Both the position numbers and the translations under genes were made by a program. Below, piece after piece: positions 57,075 to 64,000 of a DNA stretch of 64,000 bases. This stretch comes from Tranquillimonas rosea (GTDB taxonomy: Bacteria > Pseudomonadota > Alphaproteobacteria > Rhodobacterales > Rhodobacteraceae). The stretch is taken from assembly GCF_900111315.1 (NCBI RefSeq), contig NZ_FOGU01000004.1:310001-374000 (forward strand), given 5' to 3'. Numbering within the stretch: the stretch's first letter is position 1; every line of letters begins with the position of its first letter. The notes below the pieces were generated by a model. It was not told the DNA's origin, made no database searches, and worked only from the letters and a program-made list of their open reading frames with translations.

Positions 57075-57944
57075 ATGCGCCACGCCTCTCTCGACGACTT
57101 CCTGCGCGCGCCCCGGGCACGGACGGTGCGCGGTCCCGTGGCCCTGATCTTCGCCGAGGATCCGGTCGAGATCGACAGCACAGTGCGCCACCACGCTGCC
57201 ATCGGCTTTGCCGCGATCCTGCTCTTCGCGCCCCCCGCCTTCGACCTGCCGCGTCCCCTGGAAGAGAACGTCCACCGGATCGACCACGACACCACGACGC
57301 CCGGCAGCGTGGAACACGCAGTCGCGACCGTCTCGGACGCGCTGCCCGGCCTCTGGATGTACTACTGCTACAATGCCGAGTATCTCTTCCATCCCTTCGC
57401 CGAGAACCGCAGCGTGGGCGAGATGCTGGCCTTTCATGCCGAGGAACGCCGGGACGCGATGCTGACCTACGTGATCGACCTCTATGCCGGCGACCTCGCC
57501 GCCGCGCCCGACGCCGTCTCGCTCGAGGATGCGTATCTCGACCGGTCGGGATACTACGCCCTCGCCCGCCCCGATCCTGCCACTCCCGGCCACCCGGCCG
57601 AGCGCCAGCTCGACTTCTTCGGCGGCCTGCGCTGGCGCTTCGAAGAGCACATCCCCCGCCGCAAGCGCAAGATCGACCGCATCGGCCTCTTCCGGACACG
57701 GCGTGGCCTGCGGCTGGGATCGGACCACACCTTCAACGAGCCGGAATACAACACCTATTCCTGTCCATGGCACCACAACCTCACGGCGGCGATCTGCTCG
57801 TTCCGTACGGCCAAGGCCCTGCGGCTCAACCCCGGCAGCCGCGCCGCCGCCCATCGCTTCACCTGGCACAATTCCGTGCCCTTCGAATGGCGATCGCAAC
57901 AGCTCATGGACCTCGGCCTGATGGAGCCGGGCCAGTGGTTCTGA
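57075..57944 (+). CDS. Conserved protein of unknown function, possibly glycosyltransferase-like
   Basis: 289 residues from the ATG at 57075. The front ([21 protein letters not shown]) resembles the first strand and helix of GT2/GT92-type folds; later come [46 protein letters not shown] and [15 protein letters not shown]. The many aromatic and His residues are distinctive. No family name is certain. It is divergent from miaB and followed by a copy of the intergenic repeat. Confidence 0.75.
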   Translation: MRHASLDDFLRAPRARTVRGPVALIFAEDPVEIDSTVRHHAAIGFAAILLFAPPAFDLPRPLEENVHRIDHDTTTPGSVEHAVATVSDALPGLWMYYCYNAEYLFHPFAENRSVGEMLAFHAEERRDAMLTYVIDLYAGDLAAAPDAVSLEDAYLDRSGYYALARPDPATPGHPAERQLDFFGGLRWRFEEHIPRRKRKIDRIGLFRTRRGLRLGSDHTFNEPEYNTYSCPWHHNLTAAICSFRTAKALRLNPGSRAAAHRFTWHNSVPFEWRSQQLMDLGLMEPGQWF

Positions 57945-57950
57945 CCCCCC

Positions 57951-58020
57951 CTTCTTCTGCCGTCCAAATTTCCCGGGGGTGAATTGCGGCGCAGCCGCAG
58001 GAGGGGGCAGCGCCCCTTTC
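57951..58020 (+). repeat. Dispersed intergenic repeat, copy 3
   Basis: CTTCTTCTGC, AAATTTCCCGGGGGTGAATT, then hairpin GCGGCGCAGCCGC and GGGGGCAGCGCCCC. This is the most complete copy and starts 6 bases after the stop at 57944. The two hairpins could end transcription. Confidence 0.7.
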
Positions 58021-58052
58021 CCAGCCGTTGATTGTCACGTTCTTCCGGTGGG

Positions 58053-58560
58053 TTATCCGCGAGGGGCGACCCAGACGCAATCCGGGCTCACGGCCACCTT
58101 CCGGGCGACGGCCCGTTCGGGCAAGGTCTCGCCGGACACCTGAAGGTAGCTTCCCCGGACCCGGCAAGAGACGCGGCTCTCGACGGGGAGGGACCGCTGC
58201 GGACATTGAGTGGCCCGTCCGGCGCCAGACCCGCGACATGCCACCAATCCGGACCGCCCGCCTCTCCGTCGAAGAGGTTCGGCAAAGGGCTGGGCGCCCC
58301 CGCCGATCCCGATAGAGAGTGTGACCGCCGCGCTTTCGCCCCGGCGGGCGGCGTTGCGCGTCAGGTGGACCCGAACATCCCAACCGCCCGTGGCCGGAAG
58401 GACATCGTCGGAGAGGTTTCACTCGACCGAGCCGATGTGGATGGCGGTGGGCACACCGGCGGGCGTGAGGGTGAAATAGACGGAAGGCTTGCCTGTGGTC
58501 GTCGCGACCACCACCCCCTGCCCCGCCCGCGAGCACCTCGTCGCTGCTCCGGTCGCTGAC
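58053..58560 (-). pseudogene. Decayed SH3-domain secreted protein gene
   Basis: Reading leftward, coherent fragments lie in different frames: VYFTLTPAGVPTAIHIGS then VE and a stop (near 58419), NLSDDVLPATGGWDVRVHLTR plus NAARRGESAAVTL, then GPDWWHVAGLAPDGPLNVRSG (a bacterial SH3 opening), and ESRVSCRVRGSYLQVSGE in yet another frame. Together they trace a protein with an N-terminal beta domain and a C-terminal SH3 domain, broken by at least two frameshifts and a stop. No intact frame exists. Family recognition is from memory of the motif order. Confidence 0.5.
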
Positions 58561-58614
58561 CTGCCCTGTCGAGGCGCGCGGCGCGAAGGACCATCGAGGG
58601 TGTCACCCGTCCCG

Positions 58615-59535
58615 CTACTCTGCCGCCTCCGGCGTCGTCGCGGCATCCGCCTCCGCCGGTGGCTGCGCGAGGGCGTCGGCGGTCTCCTCGAAGGGAATCG
58701 TGTAATACGGCGCGCGGGACCAGCCGATGTCCGGCGCAGTGCCGGGCGCATCTAGGAAGGCCGCGGCGATGTCCCCGGCGCAGCGGTCGAAGCTGCGCGC
58801 GGCGCCAGGTTCTCGGAGAAGCACTCGTCGGCATAGATTTCGAGCGCCACCCGATCGGTTCCCGCCAGTGGCACGAGGGTGAGCTGGACGAGATCCCGGA
58901 TCACCTCGGCCTGGAGGGTCGCCCGCACCCAGACTGGCCTCTAGCTCGCCGATCACGAGATCGACCCAATCCTCGCTGAGGGTCGACGGGGCCTCCCGCT
59001 CTTCCTCCGCCGGGGCGGCCCGTGCGAGCAACAGGTCGATTGCCGGCGCGAGGAACATGTCGGCGGCGGCGATGACATCCTCAGCCGTGACGGGTGCGAC
59101 GATCTACGCCTCCGGCTCCGCCGGACCTCGCCGGAGCAGATCGGGCAGCCGATCGGTATCGCGGGCCTCGGCGGCCTCGATGACCTGCGGCAGGGCCGCC
59201 GCATGGCCGCCCCGTGCCGCGGCGTTGTTGAAGAGGCCGAAGCTCGCGAAGAATGCCGGATCGATCCGCTCCACCAGGCCGAAGCGCGCCCGCAACGCGT
59301 CGTTCGCGACCAGCGGCGGATCAAAGACCAGCGGCTCTTCGGTCAGGGCCTCCAGCAGGTCGATGAACCGCTGTCGCAGGTTCGGGAAGGCCGCCCCGCA
59401 GAAGCCATCCGCCGCGCATTCGCAGAAGATCGTGTCGTAGTGCTCCTGGATCTTGGCCGTGGTCAGCGCGGTGCGAGGCGCATCACCGCCAGCTCGAGGA
59501 TCCGCCCTTCCGGCGCGTCGTGGTCTTCCGGCACC
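58615..59535 (-). pseudogene. Decayed TAP-type alpha/beta hydrolase gene
   Basis: The leftward fragments are: VPEDHDAPEGRILELAVMRLA (59534 to a stop at 59463), the usual start of TAP-like hydrolases; then, in another frame, TTAKIQEHYDTIFCECAADGF and LRQRFIDLLEALTEEPLVFD; an in-frame TAG at 59104-59106; IVAPVTAEDVIAAADMFLAPAI in the same frame; AEVIRDLVQLTLVPLAGTDR in a shifted frame; and finally SFDRCAGDIAAAFLDAPGT back in frame to 58615. The nucleophile-Ser region is missing, so there is a deletion as well as a nonsense codon and frameshifts. Confidence 0.65.
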
Positions 59536-59587
59536 GGCCTGTCGGCGCGACCGGAGGCCGGTCGCCCGCGGGGGGCTCCCGAAACGA

Positions 59588-61942
59588 CTACCCTCGAGAG
59601 GACCCGTTAGCTGGTCGCGGCCGTGTCGCAAGTTGTCCGACCGCTTCGGTGAGTTCTTCCAGCCCCTTGAGCGAGACACCGCGCTGCGGAAAGGGGATCT
59701 CGATCCCGGCTTCGGTCAGGCTTGCGTAGATGTCGAAGAGCAGGTCCGAGCGGACTGTGAGGACCGTCTCGATGTCGCGCAGGAAGCACCGCAGCTCGAA
59801 CTCGAGCTGGCTGTCGCCGAGCCCGGTGAAGAGCACGACCGGCTCCGGGTGGTGCAGAACCTCGGGACGCCGTGCGGCCGCCTCGGTAAGGATCTTGCGA
59901 ACCTGCTGCACGTCGCTGCCGTAGGCGACGCCGATCGGCAGGATCAGCCGCCCTTCGTGCGAGGTGAGCGTCATGTTCTTGACCACCCCGGCGATCAGGT
60001 CGGAGTTGGGCACGATCACGTCGAAGCGGTCGAAGGTCTCGATCCGCGTGGACCGGACGGCGATCTTGCGCACGTAGCCGGAGTAGCCAGAGACCTCGAT
60101 CCAGTCGCCTTCCTTCACCGGCCGTTCGATGAGCAGGATGATCCCGGAGACGAAGTTGGAGACGATGTTCTGCAAGCCGAAGCCGATGCCCACCGAGAGG
60201 GCTCCGAACACCACGGCGAGGCTCGCCAGGCTGATGCCCGCCGTGGACAGGGCGATCACCGCAGCAAGCGTGATGCCGAGGTAGCCCACGCCGGTCACGA
60301 TCGAGGATCGCACCCCACGGTCCATGTGCGAGCGGCGCAGAATGGACTGACCCAGCACGCGCTGGAGCCAGCGGGTCACCAGAAGTCCGATGAAGAACAC
60401 CCCCGCGAGCAGGGCCACGGACGTCAGCGAGAGCTGCGCCTCACCGATCTGGATTCCCGCCGAGACGAGGCGCCAGGCCTCGCTCAGATCGCTCCTACGG
60501 GCGCCCCAGATCAGTGCCAACAGCGGCAGGGCCGCGAGGATGAGCAAAAGGCTCACGAAGAACGGGATCAGGACGGCCGCCTCTTCCTCGTTCGGCGCCA
60601 CGGGACCGAAAAGGTCGGCCAGCACGCCCGTGACGAGCGCCCGAAGAAACAGCATGATTCCCACCAGCGCCACGGTCTGAACGCTGGGCTCGAGCGCGTA
60701 GCGCGCCAGATCGACGTACCCGGCGACTGCGAAGAGCCCGGCCAGCACGGCTGTCGCCTGGAGGAGCCGGGCGAAGAGCATCCGGAGGTCAGCGCCGACC
60801 TCTCCGTCCGAATCCTCCCCGCCAAGATCGCGCAGGAATGTCCCCAGCCAGACCATCGGAAAGAGTCCGGTCAGGACAACCATTAGCGCGAGGACCGAGC
60901 CGCCCGCAGAGGACAGTGAATACTGCTCTTCCGCTCCTTCCAGGAGCGCTTCGAGCGCGAGATGCAGGCCCAGAAGCAGGCTGAGGACATAGCCGCGCCG
61001 CGCGAGCGCGTCCCCGATGCTGAACGTCCGCAGGTCCGGACGCAGCGGGGCGAAGAGGACATGACCGAGCACATGGGCCGCTGCGAGGCTGAAGACCGCT
61101 CCGGCCACGCCGCTGACCATCGGAAGGGACTCTGGAAACCGTAGTATGAGGAACGTCGGCGCGAGGGAGATCAGCAGCAGCCCCGTCGCCGGGATGAGCA
61201 GTCGCAGCACCAGCGTCAGCGCCGCGAGGAGGCGGCGGCGCAGGCGGCTGCCGGCCTTGCGCCGCGCCCGCACGAGCACCCCCGTCACAAGCGGCTCCGC
61301 CGCGAAGATGATCAGAACAGCGGCACCGAAGATCGCCACTCCCAGCGGCCAGGCGGCCCCAGTCACTCCCGAACTCGGCGCGGCGCGTGGGGCAACCGGC
61401 GAGTCTTGCAGCGTCCCGATGTCCGCCCTCAGGCTTTCCCAGGAGCTCGGCAGCAGCGGTGATGGGCTCCGCGTCAGCAGGCGCTCCGCGCTCTGCTCCC
61501 GCAGGCGCGCATCCAGTTCGTCGATGAGCAGATCCGCCCGCCTGTAGGCGGCCCTGGCGTCGATGACCGGGGCGTTGGCCTCTGAAAGAGCCGCCTGCAG
61601 TTCGGCTCTCCGGTCGGCCAGGGGCTCAGGCTCGCGCTTCCCCGCTTCCGGTGGTGGCCCCAGCTCGTCGAGCTGTGCCTCGAGCGTGAGCGCCCGGACC
61701 GATCCACGCTCGGCCTGCTCCAGCGCGGCCGCCCTCTGCTCGGCGAGCGCGTCGCGCAGTTCTTCGAGACGGGCAATTTCGGCGGCCTCCTGACCGAGTA
61801 GCTCCTCGGCCTGGTCCGCCGTGCGCCTCCAATCAGAAGTGTCGTCCAGAACCTCCTGAGCCGGAGATGACAGCCCTATCAGGCAGATCACGAGGACCAT
61901 CAGGGCACCGGACCAGCGGCCGGTAGAGAGCTTGCCAGTCAC
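59588..61942 (-). CDS. Large mechanosensitive channel of the MscS/MscK type (DUF3772)
   Basis: 784 residues from a GTG at 61942, with GGAGAAGG eight bases upstream. A signal peptide (GALMVLVICLIGLSSPAQ) leads to a periplasmic coiled-coil domain of the DUF3772 type (about 30-165, AEIARLEELRDALAEQRAAALEQ). About ten membrane helices follow, the last being the MscS pore helix (LASLAVVFGALSVGIGFGLQNI, then VSNFVSGIILLIERPVKEGDW). The cytoplasmic beta domain (VPNSDLIAGVVKNMTLTS) and the C-terminal alpha/beta domain are complete. It should release solutes on osmotic downshift. Confidence 0.93.
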   Translation of the reverse strand: MTGKLSTGRWSGALMVLVICLIGLSSPAQEVLDDTSDWRRTADQAEELLGQEAAEIARLEELRDALAEQRAAALEQAERGSVRALTLEAQLDELGPPPEAGKREPEPLADRRAELQAALSEANAPVIDARAAYRRADLLIDELDARLREQSAERLLTRSPSPLLPSSWESLRADIGTLQDSPVAPRAAPSSGVTGAAWPLGVAIFGAAVLIIFAAEPLVTGVLVRARRKAGSRLRRRLLAALTLVLRLLIPATGLLLISLAPTFLILRFPESLPMVSGVAGAVFSLAAAHVLGHVLFAPLRPDLRTFSIGDALARRGYVLSLLLGLHLALEALLEGAEEQYSLSSAGGSVLALMVVLTGLFPMVWLGTFLRDLGGEDSDGEVGADLRMLFARLLQATAVLAGLFAVAGYVDLARYALEPSVQTVALVGIMLFLRALVTGVLADLFGPVAPNEEEAAVLIPFFVSLLLILAALPLLALIWGARRSDLSEAWRLVSAGIQIGEAQLSLTSVALLAGVFFIGLLVTRWLQRVLGQSILRRSHMDRGVRSSIVTGVGYLGITLAAVIALSTAGISLASLAVVFGALSVGIGFGLQNIVSNFVSGIILLIERPVKEGDWIEVSGYSGYVRKIAVRSTRIETFDRFDVIVPNSDLIAGVVKNMTLTSHEGRLILPIGVAYGSDVQQVRKILTEAAARRPEVLHHPEPVVLFTGLGDSQLEFELRCFLRDIETVLTVRSDLLFDIYASLTEAGIEIPFPQRGVSLKGLEELTEAVGQLATRPRPANGSSRG

Positions 61943-62292
61943 CGGCGCATCCTTCTCCTGTCGGCGCTCGTGTCACCAAAGTAAACTTTACCCGCCTTCA
62001 AGAACGATCAGCGGAAGGTGGCGCCCGAAATCCTTGCCTTACGAAGCCCTGCAGAACATGGGGCGTCAAGTTGCGTCGTCTTGGACTACGCCTCGTGACG
62101 CATGGTCTGGACCACCATGTCGATGGACGCCCTGCTGCGCTGACGCAACGAAGACCGCGCAAGGGCAGCGAATGGCACGAAGGTCCTGCTCGGCCGACCT
62201 CGAAACCATCACGCCGGTATCTTCTCCAAGATTGTGGCCACCGGTCGTCAGTAAGCCATAGACCTTGGGAAAGAACGTTGTTCACCGAGATT
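61943..62292. other. Intergenic region, no supported gene
   Basis: 350 bases between the MscS-type gene start and the MFS gene stop. It must hold the channel promoter. Short open frames on both strands (for example 61998-62384 minus) have no start signal, family resemblance or stable composition. I see no terminator with a T run and no transposon ends. Confidence 0.4.
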
Positions 62293-63429
62293 CTACGCCG
62301 GTGCCGCGGTGACCACGCTCCGTGCCCGGAAGCCCGCGGCCAAAAGCGCAAGGGCGGCAAAGCATAGCGCGGCCGGCTCTGCACCGGGGCCTGCCATCAG
62401 AAGCCCGAAGACCGGAGCGCCTGCGGTCTGCCCCACGGCGATCGTGAGGAAACCGACCATGAGCCCGGTTGCGGGACGGGCCGGCAGCGCGTGGATGCCC
62501 CAGACGAGATAAACCCCGGTCAACATCACGTAGGCCGCACCGAAGAGCGCGCCGCTGACAAGGGCGAGGGCCGGCGATGCGATGCCGGAGCCGAGCGCGA
62601 CGATGCTGGCGGCCATCAGCCCCAGGAACGCCCGGTGGACGCGGTCGAGACCAAGCCGGGTCACAAGCGTGCCGGCCCAGGCTCCGGCAATGCCGCCAGC
62701 GCCGATGCAGGTCCACAGGATACCGGTTCCGGTCGGCCCCCAGCCCAGGTGCTGCGACACGAGCTGACCGCCGAAGGACCACAGCGCCGTACTCGCCGCC
62801 CCCATAAGGAACGACGCCGAAATCAGGCGCATCACCGGCCCGGACATGGGAGGCAGGCCGCCCGCCCCTTCGCCGCCGCGGGAAGCGGGCAGCGAAACTG
62901 CCGCGGCGATCGCAAGCACCACCGCGACGGCGGCGAACGCGCCGAAGGCCAGCCGCCACTGCCCGGCAATGGCCAGCGCGATCGGTCCCGAGAGGGCCAC
63001 GCCCGCGCTCGTCCCGGAATTGATGACGGTGTTCGTGAGATCCTGACGACTCTTGCGAACCGCGGCTGCCACTGCGGCGGCCATGGGCGGGGAGGCAAGC
63101 CCCGTGCTCGACCCGGCGACCACCACGGCGGCGGCCAGGATAAGCGGCGACGGCGCGAGCGCGATCCCCGCCATCCCGACCCCAGCGACGACGGCGGCCC
63201 CGACGGTGACCGCCCGTGCGCCGAACCGCTCGGTCAATGCGGCCGAGGCGACGATCGCGATGCAGTATCCGGCGAAGGAACCGCCAGAGATGATACCGCT
63301 GAGCGATGGACCGAGGTCCAGATCGCCATCGATCTGCGGCAGGAACAATCCGAAGGCGAAGCGCGCGAACCCGTAGCAGATCGCGATCAGGCAGAAGCCC
63401 ACGGTCCCGATGCGAAGGGCGGGACTCAT
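62293..63429 (-). CDS. MFS transporter
   Basis: 378 residues with about twelve hydrophobic segments. The MFS loop motif after helix 2 is degenerate (ALTERFGARAV), and GSSTGLASPPMAAAVAAAVRK and INSGTSAGVALSGPIALAIAG fit the YbfB/CynX-like group. It starts with CYGFARFAFGLFLPQID, typical of that group. Efflux of a small compound is likely. The start overlaps the tetR stop (ATGA, 63426-63429), so it is the second gene of a regulator-pump operon. Confidence 0.88.
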   Translation of the reverse strand: MSPALRIGTVGFCLIAICYGFARFAFGLFLPQIDGDLDLGPSLSGIISGGSFAGYCIAIVASAALTERFGARAVTVGAAVVAGVGMAGIALAPSPLILAAAVVVAGSSTGLASPPMAAAVAAAVRKSRQDLTNTVINSGTSAGVALSGPIALAIAGQWRLAFGAFAAVAVVLAIAAAVSLPASRGGEGAGGLPPMSGPVMRLISASFLMGAASTALWSFGGQLVSQHLGWGPTGTGILWTCIGAGGIAGAWAGTLVTRLGLDRVHRAFLGLMAASIVALGSGIASPALALVSGALFGAAYVMLTGVYLVWGIHALPARPATGLMVGFLTIAVGQTAGAPVFGLLMAGPGAEPAALCFAALALLAAGFRARSVVTAAPA

Positions 63430-63950
63430 GATCGCGCCCTCTCGACCAGGATGGCTGCCGCCGTGCGCGCTGCGGACACGGCCTCGGCGCCCCGGTAGAC
63501 CGCGGCATGGGTCGCGCCCTCGAACAGGACCAGCACCTGTTCGGTCAGTGCCGGATCGGCATGACCCAGATCGGCGGCGATGACATCACCCAGCCGACGG
63601 TGGAACGCCGCCTTGTGGGTCGCGACGGCCTCGGCGATCTCGGGCGTATCGCCGCCCGTCTCGGCGTTGGAGCGAAGGAAAAGACAGCCGCGCGTGCCCT
63701 CCACCCGCACCCAGTCCTCCAGGGCGGCGAAGAGCGCGTCGACGCTCTGCACCTCGATCCGGGCCATGAAGCGGCGGTCACGCTCGGTCAGCACCCGCGC
63801 CATGAGTTGCGCCTTGCTGCCCGCGTGCTTGTAGAGTGTTCGGCTCGACATGCCCGCGGCCTCGGTCAGTCGATCCATTCCGGTGGCCATGTAGCCGTGC
63901 CGGTCGAAGAGCTGCTCGGCAGCAGCGGTCAGTTTGGTCGTCGTGTCCAT
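63426..63950 (-). CDS. TetR-family repressor of the adjacent MFS pump
   Basis: 174 residues. The helix-turn-helix is at about 20-50 (HGYMATGMDRLTEAAGMSSRTLYKHAGSK). The C-terminal domain (GCLFLRSNAETGGDTPEIAEAV) is of the TetR_C type common in small-molecule-responsive repressors. It leads the operon with the MFS gene. A perfect palindrome lies 33 bases upstream of its start, so autoregulation and pump induction by a ligand are likely. Confidence 0.92.
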   Translation of the reverse strand: MDTTTKLTAAAEQLFDRHGYMATGMDRLTEAAGMSSRTLYKHAGSKAQLMARVLTERDRRFMARIEVQSVDALFAALEDWVRVEGTRGCLFLRSNAETGGDTPEIAEAVATHKAAFHRRLGDVIAADLGHADPALTEQVLVLFEGATHAAVYRGAEAVSAARTAAAILVERARS

Positions 63951-63982
63951 GGGCGCGGTCTCCTGCGGTCTCGACCAGAGAT

Positions 63983-64000
63983 GTAAAACGTTCGTTTTAC
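63983..64000. promoter_or_regulatory. TetR operator palindrome GTAAAACG-TT-CGTTTTAC
   Basis: Perfect 8-bp arms (63983-63990 and 63993-64000) around TT, 33 bases upstream of the tetR ATG at 63950. It may extend past the window edge. Position and symmetry suit autoregulation of the tetR-MFS operon. Confidence 0.75.

Noticed and set aside
58032-58559. A 175-codon plus-strand frame in the decayed region
   Set aside because: Antisense to recognisable SH3-protein fragments; no domain or ribosome site.
61998-62384. A 128-codon minus-strand frame in the gap beside the MFS gene
   Set aside because: Overlaps the MFS 3' end, has no ribosome site and no resemblance to a transposase or other family; left as intergenic.

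Overview
The window is a high-GC (roughly 68-70%) chromosomal segment of an alphaproteobacterium, almost certainly Rhodobacteraceae (Roseobacter/Paracoccus-like). Supporting this are the conserved orders cmk-rpsA-ihfB-lapA-trpF-trpB and phoH-ybeY-corC-lnt, a six-repeat-sized S1 protein, an NDUFS4-like complex I protein, and a dispersed 'cttcttctg...cggggg' intergenic repeat. No tRNA, rRNA, CRISPR array, intact insertion sequence or phage gene was recognised.

1-10.8 kb: an exopolysaccharide locus of Wzx/Wzy type. It holds a flippase cut by the left edge, an outer-membrane export lipoprotein, a fused WecG/WcaJ-like glycosyltransferase, a chain-length determinant and a polymerase-like membrane protein. 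Interleaved are a hybrid histidine kinase with its own Hpt domain, a small exported sulfite-oxidase-fold protein without any cysteine, and a LuxR-type response regulator. Four copies of an inverted repeat, TATCC-N4-GGATA, lie in the intergenic regions that control these genes and were seen nowhere else. I propose a self-contained sensor-phosphorelay-regulon and treat it as the most interesting system here.

10.8-21.4 kb: a polar amino-acid ABC transporter, a transcription-factor/hydrolase fusion, a STAS protein and a DUF1127 protein, an MpaB-type oxygenase-like protein, then a TetR regulator divergent from a three-subunit PaoABC-like molybdenum hydroxylase with a perfect operator palindrome between them.

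21.4-34.4 kb: NDUFS4-like protein, uvrB, a GAF histidine kinase with a single-domain response regulator, queF, then a DNA-repair island (ku-ligD and, divergently, a SplB-like radical SAM gene with a UdgX-type uracil-DNA glycosylase), followed by ychF and a Pmp3/YqaE peptide.

34.5-57 kb: mostly housekeeping: trpA, an FMN alpha-hydroxyacid dehydrogenase, amylosucrase, rplY, pth, trpB/trpF, lapA, ihfB, rpsA, cmk, aroA, trmB, lnt, corC-like, ybeY, phoH and miaB. Between them are several small exported proteins, including one too short for routine calling and two adjacent pairs that share sequence modules.

57-64 kb: a conserved protein of unknown function, two adjacent decayed pseudogenes (an SH3-domain protein and a TAP-type alpha/beta hydrolase), a large MscS-type channel, and a tetR-MFS efflux operon with a palindromic operator at the right edge.
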